From assembly GCA_025149285.1 (NCBI GenBank), contig CP102274.1:1255501-1319500 (forward strand): a stretch of 64,000 nucleotides of DNA. Direction: 5' to 3'. The position numbers were made by a program, and so were the translations under genes. The notes below the pieces were generated by a model. The model was not told where the DNA came from. It saw only the letters and a list, made by a program, of their open reading frames with translations, and searched no databases. This DNA is from Hungatella hathewayi (lineage in GTDB: Bacteria; Bacillota; Clostridia; Lachnospirales; Lachnospiraceae). Shown in pieces: positions 23,918-32,436 of the stretch. Numbering within the stretch: the first letter of the stretch is position 1; each line of letters opens with the position of its first letter.

Positions 23918-25636
23918 ATGAAATTAAAGCATAGGCTGTTATCAATTATTCTTTGTATATGCTTGTGGTTGGTTCCGTCTGCAAAGGCATTTGCGATACA
24001 GGGGGATGGAAATATAGATGGAGGAGGCGGCCATGTCAATCAGGGAGTAGCAGGATATGAATGGCCAACTGGTTATGAAGGAATTCGTATTACGATAGTA
24101 GATGCAGGAACCGGCCAACAGGTGATGTCACCGATTGATTTTACCAACAGTAATGTGGCGGCTGTATCAAGCGATATTTTTAATTTTGGAAAAGTGAGCA
24201 AACTTCAATATCGAAATGGCGCAGCACTGAATATACAAACACAATACGAGTATTTTCATCCGGATACCCCTATCCCCAAAATCATCACAACCAATAGCGG
24301 AAAAGCAGACATGAATGCGATTAAAACTTATTTTTGTTCCGAAGGGGCTGCGTCCATGGTGGCTTCTTATACAGGGATTGAGCTAAATGATTTGATTTCC
24401 GGCAAGTATAAAGTGATTTTAGAGCCTGTAATCTATCTTTGGTACAATCACTTATTTTTTGCTATGACAGTTACGGAAGCCGGGCTTTATAACCGTACAA
24501 CTAATGGAGACTTAGGAAGTCATTTTCCCACGGTTGTAATGAAAAATTTTGCCTTATCCATGTTTTTAGAGCGTGATGATTTAGGCTTTAAGGCTTATAC
24601 CGGCCCAAAAGGAAGCGCCAGAACAACCAACGAGATGATCTTGATTTTGGGAATCGGAATAGTAAGTTATGCGGCACAGCCGGAAGAAGATCCTCCTGTA
24701 ACAGAAATGGAATACGATCAGGAATATCGAGTCGACACGGATGTGATTACGGCAGTAAGCCTGTATTCTGACCGGGAAATCAATAACAGAAGCAAGGCCA
24801 CTGTTACTTTTCGCATTAAGGGGAGAAGGTGTCAGATGACCGATATTGTAATGCCAGAAGGCGGCAGTCAGCTGGTGTGGGTAAAATGGCATACTCCTTC
24901 AACACCTCAGGATATCAAGATTACGATATCATCCAATAAAGGAACTTTGAGCACGACTCAAATGACGGTACGTGTTGTAGATTTGAATGAAAATCCACCG
25001 CCGGATCCCCAGGCCAACGATCGAAACGACAGCTACCGCCTTCCAAACGTGCCAAATAAACGAGATGTGACAGAGCTGACCTGGGGAGAGTGGGATTGCT
25101 GGTGGCAGGAACATTGGGTATATCACGACGGGAGCGAAGATGAGTCCGGGTATTATTGTGATCATGGCTGGTATGAATTTGACTGGATTCCATACTTTGC
25201 CAGTATATCCGCTTCCATGTCAATCAAGCCCGACGAGAGGAATCCAACAGCGGAAGGCTGCGTTATGAAATCCGGGTACGGGATTAATGTGAAGGCAACT
25301 GCCAGAGTGAGTTCTGATGCCTCATCTGCAGCAATAACCGGAGCTCAAAACGTTGTAACCTATTTCCCTGAATTTGCCTATCAGACGTATTGGAGACTGT
25401 TAGAACGAATGGCAGGAGGATATGCATCCAGTTTTGAATTACAAAAGAATCCATACAGTACCTATCAGCGAAGATCTCATTTTTCGCCGGTATGGTTTCC
25501 GGATGGACCGTATGAAGTATATGGAGAAGTTCTGGATGCATGGACCCCGGCGGGAATGCTGAAAATCCACTTAACCGATGATCTGACCGTTCGGGGCAAC
25601 TTGTTTTTTGACTGGCATATTCGTCCTGCCAACTAA
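23918..25636 (+). CDS. Large secreted protein of the conjugation operon
   Basis: A 572-residue exported protein with a clear signal peptide (LLSIILCICLWLVPSAKAFA). A Gly-rich stretch and the segment YEWPTGYEGIRITIVDAGTG follow. One hydrophobic segment (TNEMILILGIGIVSYAA) may anchor or interact. The C-terminal half is rich in Trp and aromatic residues (WDCWWQEHW; HGWYEFDWIPYFAS). No enzyme motif is seen. Homologues I recall occur only in similar Clostridia conjugation clusters, so a surface adhesin or pilus-associated role is likely. It sits between the Tad genes and VirB4. Confidence 0.6.
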   Translation: MKLKHRLLSIILCICLWLVPSAKAFAIQGDGNIDGGGGHVNQGVAGYEWPTGYEGIRITIVDAGTGQQVMSPIDFTNSNVAAVSSDIFNFGKVSKLQYRNGAALNIQTQYEYFHPDTPIPKIITTNSGKADMNAIKTYFCSEGAASMVASYTGIELNDLISGKYKVILEPVIYLWYNHLFFAMTVTEAGLYNRTTNGDLGSHFPTVVMKNFALSMFLERDDLGFKAYTGPKGSARTTNEMILILGIGIVSYAAQPEEDPPVTEMEYDQEYRVDTDVITAVSLYSDREINNRSKATVTFRIKGRRCQMTDIVMPEGGSQLVWVKWHTPSTPQDIKITISSNKGTLSTTQMTVRVVDLNENPPPDPQANDRNDSYRLPNVPNKRDVTELTWGEWDCWWQEHWVYHDGSEDESGYYCDHGWYEFDWIPYFASISASMSIKPDERNPTAEGCVMKSGYGINVKATARVSSDASSAAITGAQNVVTYFPEFAYQTYWRLLERMAGGYASSFELQKNPYSTYQRRSHFSPVWFPDGPYEVYGEVLDAWTPAGMLKIHLTDDLTVRGNLFFDWHIRPAN

Positions 25637-25653
25637 CCGAGGAGGATACTATT

Positions 25654-26346
25654 TTGCAGACTATGATCATACCGATGGTTACACTGACCGTCACTCTTAT
25701 GGGTGGCGGTATTCTTTTGTACTTCTTACGAGCAGATAAAAAACGGCAGCCGGCTTCCGGAGAACAAGCTGCCATGCAAACGGCTCAGGAGTTTATGAAC
25801 GTGAAGGATATCCGGGATAAATTTCTTTATTCGAGGGATGGCTATGTTTTTCTTTATTTGAGAATTCACGCCATCAGCATTGATTTATACAGTACCTCAG
25901 AGAAAAATACTTTGATCAGGACTTTAACAGCAGAACTATCAGATATTCAGAGACCTTTTAAATTTCTGGCGGTATCCAGACCAGTGGATATCTCACCAGT
26001 CATCCAGGAAATGACTGAATTGCTTCCAGAGGCAGGGGAGAAGCAGAAAGAACTGTTAAAGCAGGAAATTGTGCAGATGAGTGGATATGCCTTATCCGGA
26101 GATATTGTGGAACGCCAGTTTTATCTTATGATCTGGGAAAAGCAGGCTGAGGGCTGTGAGGCGGATTTACAGAAAACGGCGGCTCTGCTCTGTGAAAAAT
26201 TCAGTGCTGGTGGTGTACTGTGTGATATTTTGCAGGAAAAAGAGATTGTCCGGCTGCTGAATCTGGTCCATAATCCGGCGTATTCTCATTTAGAAGAACC
26301 AGACTACGAAGCAACGATTCCATTGCTGAAGGAGGGCATTGTATGA
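25654..26346 (+). CDS. Membrane-anchored VirB4 N-domain-like protein
   Basis: 230 residues. TTG 25654, or ATG 25663, starts a membrane helix (VTLTVTLMGGGILLYFLRA). A soluble domain follows with the pattern FLYSRDGYVFLYLRIHAISI and RPFKFLAVSRPVDISPVI. This is the N-terminal domain found at the front of VirB4/TraC ATPases. The stop overlaps the VirB4 start by 4 bases. It therefore appears that VirB4 is encoded in two pieces, with the N-domain as a separate, membrane-tethered subunit. Confidence 0.65.
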   Translation: MQTMIIPMVTLTVTLMGGGILLYFLRADKKRQPASGEQAAMQTAQEFMNVKDIRDKFLYSRDGYVFLYLRIHAISIDLYSTSEKNTLIRTLTAELSDIQRPFKFLAVSRPVDISPVIQEMTELLPEAGEKQKELLKQEIVQMSGYALSGDIVERQFYLMIWEKQAEGCEADLQKTAALLCEKFSAGGVLCDILQEKEIVRLLNLVHNPAYSHLEEPDYEATIPLLKEGIV

Positions 26347-28169
26347 AAAAACGAGATATGGAAGTGATAAGGGAGAATCCAGCCCTGCTAAATACCATTA
26401 CGCCGGTTGGCCTGGAATTTCAAAAAAATCAACTTTCCATAGGAGAAAATGTGGGGAAAATCTACGGGATTATCCGTTATCCCCAGACGGTGGAATCTGA
26501 GTGGCTGTCCAAGATTACTAATATTCCCAGTACAATCGTGTCCATTGGATTCAATCCCGTCGATAATGCGGAATTAATCAATAGTATCTCACGCAGTGTT
26601 GTGCAGCAGAGAGGGATTGCGGAGGCGGCGAAAGATCCACTTTCCCGCCAAAGAGCGGAAAAAGCTGCGGAAGACGGGGAGACTGTAATCGCACAGATCG
26701 ACCGGGAAGGTGAGACCGTGGGGCTTATGAGTGTGTCGGTTATGCCGGTTTCCAGTGACGAGAAGATCTTCAAAAGAATCTGCCGGAGGGCAGAGAGCAG
26801 TATCAGCGTTATGAAATGCAAGATGCGGGTGATTCCAAACCTTCAGAAAGAGTGTTTCATGCATTTAAGTCCAACGTACCCCAATCATAGTAAGATCGAA
26901 ACAATTTTGCAGAAAGTAGTGCCGATTTCGACCTTTGTGGGTGGATTTCCTTTTGCAAGCAGCGGATTTAACGATGGAAGCGGCTACTATTTTGCAAAAG
27001 ATACCAGCGGCGGTCTGATTATTGTGGATCCATGGAAACGGGGAGGCGACAGGACTAACAGCAATTTCTGTGTCATGGGAAATTCAGGGGTTGGTAAATC
27101 TACCGCGGTGAAGCATATCCTGCTGTCTGAATATATGAGAGGTACAAAAATTATTGTCATCGATCCGGAAAGTGAGTACAAGGAAATGTGTCAGAAACTC
27201 TCCGGAGACTGGATCAGCGCTACAGGCGGTTTTAAGGGGAGGTTAAACCCATTGCAGGTACTGCCGTCTCCCAGAGATGATGAAGAGGAACCTGAAGAGA
27301 ACCGGCTGTACCGTGATGAAGGCTACGGAATTAATGATCTCGCCATGCACTTGAAAAATCTCGATATCTGGTTTGGCCTCTATCTTCCGTCCCTGTCGGA
27401 TATGCAGAAAGCTACTCTGAAACGCTGTCTGGTAGAACTGTATGCGCAGTTTCGGATTGATTGGGATACGGATATTTTAGAGTTGGAAGCAAAGGATTTT
27501 CCTGTTTTTACAGACCTTTATCTGCTGCTGAAGAGCCGAGCTGAAGAACAACCGGGTGAAATTGTATATAAGGAACTGCTTAACCTTCTCTACGATCTGG
27601 TATACGGAGCTGACAGTTTTATCTGGAATGGGCACAGCACAGTGGCAAGCAGCGCCCGTTTCCTAGTACTGGATACCCATGCGCTTCAGGAGACGGGAGA
27701 AAATGTGCAGCGCGCCCAGTATTTCCTGATTATGCTGTATAACTGGCGGTTGATGAGCTGGGATAGGAGTGAACGGATTTTAATGGCAGGGGATGAGGCT
27801 TATTTGATGATCGACCAGAAAGTTCCACAGGCTATGGTATATTTGCGCAATATGATGAAACGTGCAAGGAAGTATGAGGCGGCGGTGGCGATTATTTCTC
27901 ACAGTGTCCGTGACTTTCTAAGCGAATCAATCCGGCAGTACGGACAGGCCCTTTTGGATGTGCCCTGCTATAAAATCCTGATGGGAACGGATGGGCCGAA
28001 CTTAAAAGAAACCAGACAGCTCTATGATCTTACGGAGGCCGAACAAGAATTGCTGCTGGCGAGACGGAGAGGACATGCCCTTTTTATTGTCGGAGCAAAG
28101 CGGCTTCACATTCAGTTTGATATTCCGGAATACAAGTTTCAATATATGGGAAAGGCGGGTGGCCGCTGA
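26343..28169 (+). CDS. VirB4-type ATPase
   Basis: The main energy source of the conjugative channel. Residues 1-220 hold the second part of the VirB4 N-domain. The P-loop GNSGVGKST lies at 246-254, the Walker B segment RILMAGDEAYLMI is centred on D484/E485, and the C-terminal HSVRDFLSESIRQYGQALL and RRRGHALFIVG blocks are typical of the family. At 608 residues it is shorter than most VirB4 proteins, consistent with the separate N-domain gene just upstream. The start ATGA overlaps that gene and the stop overlaps the hydrolase start. Confidence 0.93.
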   Translation: MKKRDMEVIRENPALLNTITPVGLEFQKNQLSIGENVGKIYGIIRYPQTVESEWLSKITNIPSTIVSIGFNPVDNAELINSISRSVVQQRGIAEAAKDPLSRQRAEKAAEDGETVIAQIDREGETVGLMSVSVMPVSSDEKIFKRICRRAESSISVMKCKMRVIPNLQKECFMHLSPTYPNHSKIETILQKVVPISTFVGGFPFASSGFNDGSGYYFAKDTSGGLIIVDPWKRGGDRTNSNFCVMGNSGVGKSTAVKHILLSEYMRGTKIIVIDPESEYKEMCQKLSGDWISATGGFKGRLNPLQVLPSPRDDEEEPEENRLYRDEGYGINDLAMHLKNLDIWFGLYLPSLSDMQKATLKRCLVELYAQFRIDWDTDILELEAKDFPVFTDLYLLLKSRAEEQPGEIVYKELLNLLYDLVYGADSFIWNGHSTVASSARFLVLDTHALQETGENVQRAQYFLIMLYNWRLMSWDRSERILMAGDEAYLMIDQKVPQAMVYLRNMMKRARKYEAAVAIISHSVRDFLSESIRQYGQALLDVPCYKILMGTDGPNLKETRQLYDLTEAEQELLLARRRGHALFIVGAKRLHIQFDIPEYKFQYMGKAGGR

Positions 28170-28999
28170 TGATTTCACCGGTTGTGATTAAGACAGCCGT
28201 GGGCATAGCCGCGCGAGCTGCATCAGATGAAAAGGCCAGAAACCGGATGATTGTCTTAATTGTGACTCCGGTGGCTTTCCTGCTTTTCGTTATTTCATTC
28301 TCTCTTTACCTGATTACGAATCCATTGTCGGTATTAAAAGTGTTTCTGGATGCAGAGGAGCTGGAGCTGGTGGAAGAGTTTCAAATTGATCACGGCTATC
28401 ACCAGAATCTCGGTATTTATGAAAACGACTATCTTCAGGGGAACGGCCAGACTTACGAGGGAGTGGTATTTGGAGATGCTGGAGAAACGGAAGTTGTATA
28501 TTACAGTCAGTTGGATAAACGATGGGCAGGGGCGTCCTATGGAGACAGTACGATAGGACGCAGTGGCTGCGGGCCTACGAGTATGAGTATTGTGATTTCT
28601 ACACTGACCGGACAAGCAGTAGATCCGCCGCATATGGCGGGGTGGTCCTATCAGAATGGCTACTATTGCTCAGGAAGCGGTTCTTACCATAGCCTGATAC
28701 CGGGAGCGGCCGAATCGTATGGTTTGACTGCAAAAGGTAATTTAACGGCTCAGGAGATTGTGGATGCTCTGAAAAATAGGGAATTGGTAGTGGCGATTAT
28801 GGCAAAGGGGCATTTCACGAAAAACGGACACTTTATTGTCCTGCGAGGAGTTACGCGAGAAGGAAAGATTTTGGTAGCGGATCCGGCCAGTATAGAACGC
28901 AGCAATCAGGAGTGGGATTTATCTCTGATTATGAATGAAGCCAGAAAGGGAGCTGGGGCTGGCGGGCCATTCTGGGCAATTGGAAAGAAAGGAGCATAA
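28169..28999 (+). CDS. Membrane-anchored C39-like cysteine peptidase (cell-wall hydrolase)
   Basis: 276 residues with a membrane helix (about 28-49, IVLIVTPVAFLLFVISFSLY) and an extracellular peptidase C39-like domain. The catalytic triad is visible as C134 in RSGCGPTSMS, H221 in KNGHFIVLRG and D238 in VADPAS. In Gram-positive conjugation the VirB1-like component opens peptidoglycan for the channel, and this protein holds that position downstream of virB4. It is a papain-like peptidase rather than a lysozyme, so it would cut peptide cross-bridges. No second hydrolase domain is present. Confidence 0.8.
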   Translation: MISPVVIKTAVGIAARAASDEKARNRMIVLIVTPVAFLLFVISFSLYLITNPLSVLKVFLDAEELELVEEFQIDHGYHQNLGIYENDYLQGNGQTYEGVVFGDAGETEVVYYSQLDKRWAGASYGDSTIGRSGCGPTSMSIVISTLTGQAVDPPHMAGWSYQNGYYCSGSGSYHSLIPGAAESYGLTAKGNLTAQEIVDALKNRELVVAIMAKGHFTKNGHFIVLRGVTREGKILVADPASIERSNQEWDLSLIMNEARKGAGAGGPFWAIGKKGA

Positions 29000-29001
29000 T
29001 T

Positions 29002-29988
29002 TTGATTTTATATATGACAACGCAGGATCACACAGATCTGCTTGATTTTTATATTGAAAGGGAAGGAACGCTGCCGGTCAAGAAGATGACCGGCAGTTTT
29101 ATCCTGAAGCAGTTTGTTATTTATGATATGCGGAATTTTTCTCATTGTACTGAGTTGATATTGGATCGAGGGGCGTTCAGAGACAGTGACGATGCATTTG
29201 TGCAAGCGATAGAAGAGTTCTTGACGATGTACCAGGCCAGAGTGACTGTAATTGCTGAGGGATTGGGGCAGGAAGAGGCGTTGTTTATAAAACTTCTGGA
29301 GGCAGGGATTGGGAATATTGTTACCGAAAGAGCGATTGAAAGACAGCAGGAAGAAATTGAGGAGTGTCTTAGCAGTCAGGGACTTCGAAAATATCGGATC
29401 AGGGAGAAACAAGAGATATACCATGAGGGGGAGCGCTATAATTTTTCATGCAGTCGGATCCAGATCGCGGTGGTGGGATCACAGGGAAGGATTGGCACGA
29501 CTACGGTAGCACTGGGGCTTGCAAATTGGCTGACGGAGGTAGGCGGCCGTTCCTGCTATGTGGAGGCAAATGAATCGGGGCATATGGAATGTTTAGCGAT
29601 AGATTATGAAATGGTGCCGAAAGATGAGGGATTTGTTATGGATAAGGTGGGATATTATAGGCAGCAGTCTACGCAGGAGTATTCGTTTGTCGTAACTGAT
29701 TTTGGCATTGGAGAGCCAAAAACAATGCCAGATATCTTATTATTGGTATGTGGGACAAAGCCTTATGAGCTCCCTCATACTTTGAAGCTGTTGGAACAGT
29801 ATGAGGATCAGTGCGCCACTATTCTTTTTTCATTTGTAGTCCAGGAGCATCGACGAGCTTATGAAGACTCGTTTTCTACAGATAAGCATCGGGTGCTGTT
29901 TATGGAATATCAGCCAGATTGTTTTGATGGAGTGATAAATGGAAGTATATTTAAGACGATTATAAAACCTTATATAACGGGAAAATAG
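29002..29988 (+). CDS. TadZ/CpaE-like protein with degenerate P-loop
   Basis: 328 residues, start TTG 29002 (AAAGGAGC at 28988-28995). An N-terminal receiver-like domain (about 1-125) is followed by a ParA/MinD-like domain with the loop VVGSQGRIGTTTVALGLA at residues 158-175. The Walker lysine expected before the first Thr is missing, as in atypical TadZ proteins. FVVTDFGIG is the Walker B-like strand. TadZ localises the Tad machine. With the canonical CpaE-like protein at 15373 the operon has two such proteins, one active-looking and one degenerate. Confidence 0.7.
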   Translation: MILYMTTQDHTDLLDFYIEREGTLPVKKMTGSFILKQFVIYDMRNFSHCTELILDRGAFRDSDDAFVQAIEEFLTMYQARVTVIAEGLGQEEALFIKLLEAGIGNIVTERAIERQQEEIEECLSSQGLRKYRIREKQEIYHEGERYNFSCSRIQIAVVGSQGRIGTTTVALGLANWLTEVGGRSCYVEANESGHMECLAIDYEMVPKDEGFVMDKVGYYRQQSTQEYSFVVTDFGIGEPKTMPDILLLVCGTKPYELPHTLKLLEQYEDQCATILFSFVVQEHRRAYEDSFSTDKHRVLFMEYQPDCFDGVINGSIFKTIIKPYITGK

Positions 29989-30013
29989 ATGTGAACAGCG
30001 AGGAGGAGATTTG

Positions 30014-30502
30014 ATGAATCAGTATGAAATGAAACAGATTGCTTATAAATCCACGTTAAAGAGCCGGGCTTTGCAAGTACTTGTGTACCTAATTGATCGT
30101 TCGAATAAAGAAGGAACTTGTTATCCGGCAATTTCTACCATGAGCCAGGAATTACATATTAGTGTGTCTACGGTTAAGAGGGCATTAAAGGAATTAACGG
30201 TTAGTGGTTTTGTTAAAAAAGAGAGTCGTTTTCGCGAGAAAAATAATGGGCAGACATCAAATCTCTATATACTTTGTTTTGCGGGAATAAGTAAATCAAA
30301 AGAATTAAATGAGGAAACAAAGAAAAAGGTGCATATAAGAAAAGAGAATAGAAATAAACCACATACTATGGAAGATGCATTAACATCTATTTCAATATTT
30401 AGAAGATGGCCTGGCTATTGTAACATTAAGATTATTAGTTTTATTGCATTATATTATATTTCTTATTGGCCTGGGGAGGGGGCCAATTTGATACCACCAT
30501 GA
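30014..30502 (+). CDS. Helix-turn-helix protein, end of the conjugation operon
   Basis: 162 residues, start ATG 30014 with AGGAGGAG at 30001-30008. The N-terminal 85 residues form a winged-helix domain (ALQVLVYLIDRSNKEGTCYP, then ISTMSQELHISVSTVKRALK), like the HTH_36 domain of replication or plasmid proteins. The tail after residue 110 is different in character, rich in Ile and aromatic residues, and may come from readthrough into flanking DNA. The nested mobile element begins about 60 bases downstream, so the original C-terminus could have been changed by insertion. Confidence 0.65.
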   Translation: MNQYEMKQIAYKSTLKSRALQVLVYLIDRSNKEGTCYPAISTMSQELHISVSTVKRALKELTVSGFVKKESRFREKNNGQTSNLYILCFAGISKSKELNEETKKKVHIRKENRNKPHTMEDALTSISIFRRWPGYCNIKIISFIALYYISYWPGEGANLIPP

Positions 30503-30561
30503 ATAAACAGTTGAAGTTTATATAAAAGCGGAAAAGATATTATTTATACAAATGTAAAGTA

Positions 30562-30581
30562 CAGTTTACAAGGGACTACAC
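30562..30581 (+). repeat. IME left terminal inverted repeat
   Basis: Matches the right-end repeat at 36889-36908 in inverted orientation with one mismatch. It probably contains or borders the attL crossover site of the serine recombinase. Confidence 0.7.
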
Positions 30582-30590
30582 AGGGTAGGT

Positions 30591-30620
30591 ATCTGACGGG
30601 AGGGGTTCCACCCATCAGAT
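30591..30620 (-). terminator. Hairpin at the end of the IME recombinase gene
   Basis: ATCTGACGGG and CCCATCAGAT pair around AGGGGTTCCA. It overlaps the stop codon of the leftward recombinase gene. There is no long U tract, so it may be a weak terminator. Confidence 0.45.
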
Positions 30621-32126
30621 TTTCCATGTGATGTTCAAGCTGTCGCTTGTAGCGGCAACGGTGGTAATCATCAAATCCACCACCCGCCGCTTGTCGTCAA
30701 AGGATACATTGTCCCATGTGTCGAGGTAGCCGGAAATCTGATTGACCTGTTCCGGGCTGATGGCTTCCACCGTCAACTCGGCTATCTGCTTCACAAGTTC
30801 CTGTTTGCGCCCGTCCAGTTCCGCTATCTTCACATTCACATAGGAGAGCAGAACATTGTTTGCACCCGTCAGACTGTCCACCAGCTTTTCAATCTCGCTG
30901 TCCACATGGAGAAGTTCCACTTGCAGGGCGGCAATTTTAGGGTTTGCCTTTGCCGCTTTCTTTCTGCCTGTCAGCGTCTTGTAGCTTGCCAGTTTCTTTA
31001 TCATCTGCTGATAAACAACCGCTTCCAGTTCCGAAGTAATGATTTTCCCGCACCCCGGACAACTCTTGTTATCCAGCCGTTTCGTACAGCGAAGGTATTG
31101 CTTGCCGGAGGGATTGAAGATACTCATAAGGGCATACCCGCAGTTCCCGCACTTGATTTTTCCCGCCAGCCATGTATGGGTAGCTTTTCGGGCAGACTGG
31201 ATTTTCATGTTGTTCATCAGCTTCTTGCGGCAGGTCAGCCAGATGTCGGAGGGAACAATGCCCTCATGGGGAGCCAGTACCAGCATTTGGTCTTTCAAGT
31301 CGTTCTTTTTGCTGGGCTTCACATCTCGCCCTTGATACAGATAGCAGCCGTTCATGCCAGTAAAATCGGCAGCGTCATTGACAATGACCGTCCCTTGACT
31401 TTTGAAAAATTCGTACACATCAAGGTCTGCCTGCACATAGACAGGATTGCGTAACATCTGCGCCAGCGTGGGGCGTATCAGCTCTTTGCCGTTGAATAAA
31501 ATCCCCTGTTCGGCAAAGTACCGGGTAATGTCCCCGTAGGAGGTTGTGGGCTGAGCATACATCTCAAACATCAGCCGGATATTTGCCGCTTCGTCTGGAT
31601 TTACCACCAGCTTTTTTGTATTGATACCATCCATTTTGATAGGCTCGGTGTGGAAGCCGTAAGGAGCCTTGCCGCCCATTTTGAAGCCCCGCTGACTGCG
31701 GGAATAGTATGCGTCCGTTACCCGCTTCTGTATCGTTTCCCGTTCCAACTGGGCGAACACAATACAGATATTCAACATAGCCCGCCCCATCGGGGTGGAG
31801 GTATCAAACTTTTCCGTAGAGGACACAAACTCCACATTGTACTGCTGGAACAGCTCCATCATGTTGGCAAAGTCCAGAATGGAACGGCTGATACGGTCGA
31901 GTTTGTAAACCACGACTTTTGCAATCAAGCCCCGCTTGATGTCCCGCACCAGTTCTTGAAACTTCGGACGGTCTGTGTTCTTGCCGCTGTACCCCTTGTC
32001 TGTGTATTCCTTGCAGTTACCGCCTTTCAACTCGTATTTGCAAAATTCAATCTGGCTTTCAATGGAAATGCTGTCCTTTTTGTCTACCGATTGCCTTGCA
32101 TAGATTGCGTCTATTCGATTATTCAT
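30615..32126 (-). CDS. Large serine recombinase of the IME
   Basis: 503 residues. The resolvase catalytic domain starts with IYARQSVDKKDS (catalytic S13) and contains KVVVYKLDRISRSILDFANM. The recombinase domain (APYGFHTEPI...) and a zinc ribbon (CGNCG with CTKRLDNKSCPGC) are followed by a coiled-coil tail. It would excise and integrate the element through the terminal repeats. All catalytic residues appear intact. Its direction is opposite to the ICE genes and its codon use is more GC-rich than the three ICE recombinases at 52-57 kb, to which it is only distantly similar. Confidence 0.93.
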   Translation of the reverse strand: MNNRIDAIYARQSVDKKDSISIESQIEFCKYELKGGNCKEYTDKGYSGKNTDRPKFQELVRDIKRGLIAKVVVYKLDRISRSILDFANMMELFQQYNVEFVSSTEKFDTSTPMGRAMLNICIVFAQLERETIQKRVTDAYYSRSQRGFKMGGKAPYGFHTEPIKMDGINTKKLVVNPDEAANIRLMFEMYAQPTTSYGDITRYFAEQGILFNGKELIRPTLAQMLRNPVYVQADLDVYEFFKSQGTVIVNDAADFTGMNGCYLYQGRDVKPSKKNDLKDQMLVLAPHEGIVPSDIWLTCRKKLMNNMKIQSARKATHTWLAGKIKCGNCGYALMSIFNPSGKQYLRCTKRLDNKSCPGCGKIITSELEAVVYQQMIKKLASYKTLTGRKKAAKANPKIAALQVELLHVDSEIEKLVDSLTGANNVLLSYVNVKIAELDGRKQELVKQIAELTVEAISPEQVNQISGYLDTWDNVSFDDKRRVVDLMITTVAATSDSLNITWKI

Positions 32127-32220
32127 ATTGTCGCTCCTTTTCTTAAAAAAGAAACGGAGCTGCTGACACCTTTATTATACCGTCAGCAGCCCCGCAAATC
32201 AACGATGGCTTTGGAAAACC

Positions 32221-32436
32221 TTATGCCCCGGCTTCCTCACTCTGCCGTTTGTCGGCATACTTGCGGAACACCTCATAAAGTTGCTGTTCCAGTTCCCGGC
32301 GTTTTGCCGCTTCCTGCTCCGGCGTGAACACCGGGGAGAGGTTTTCCAGCGTGATTTCCCTGCCTTGAAAAGTCACGACTTCCGTTTCCTTTTTGTATCT
32401 GATAGTGGTACTTATAAAATCACCTTTCCTTTCCAT
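32221..32436 (-). CDS. Small conserved protein downstream of the MobV relaxase
   Basis: 71 residues: a short beta-rich N-terminus (TTIRYKKETEVVTFQGREIT) then a charged helix (PEQEAAKRRELEQQLYEVFR). It overlaps the relaxase gene end by 17 bases, so the two are co-translated. Such proteins accompany MobV genes in gut IMEs, perhaps as accessory factors. No known domain. Confidence 0.65.
   Translation of the reverse strand: MERKGDFISTTIRYKKETEVVTFQGREITLENLSPVFTPEQEAAKRRELEQQLYEVFRKYADKRQSEEAGA

Noticed and set aside
30906..32327. Long plus-strand ORFs opposite the IME recombinase
   Set aside because: They are antisense shadows of a GC-rich gene with clear serine-recombinase motifs on the minus strand.
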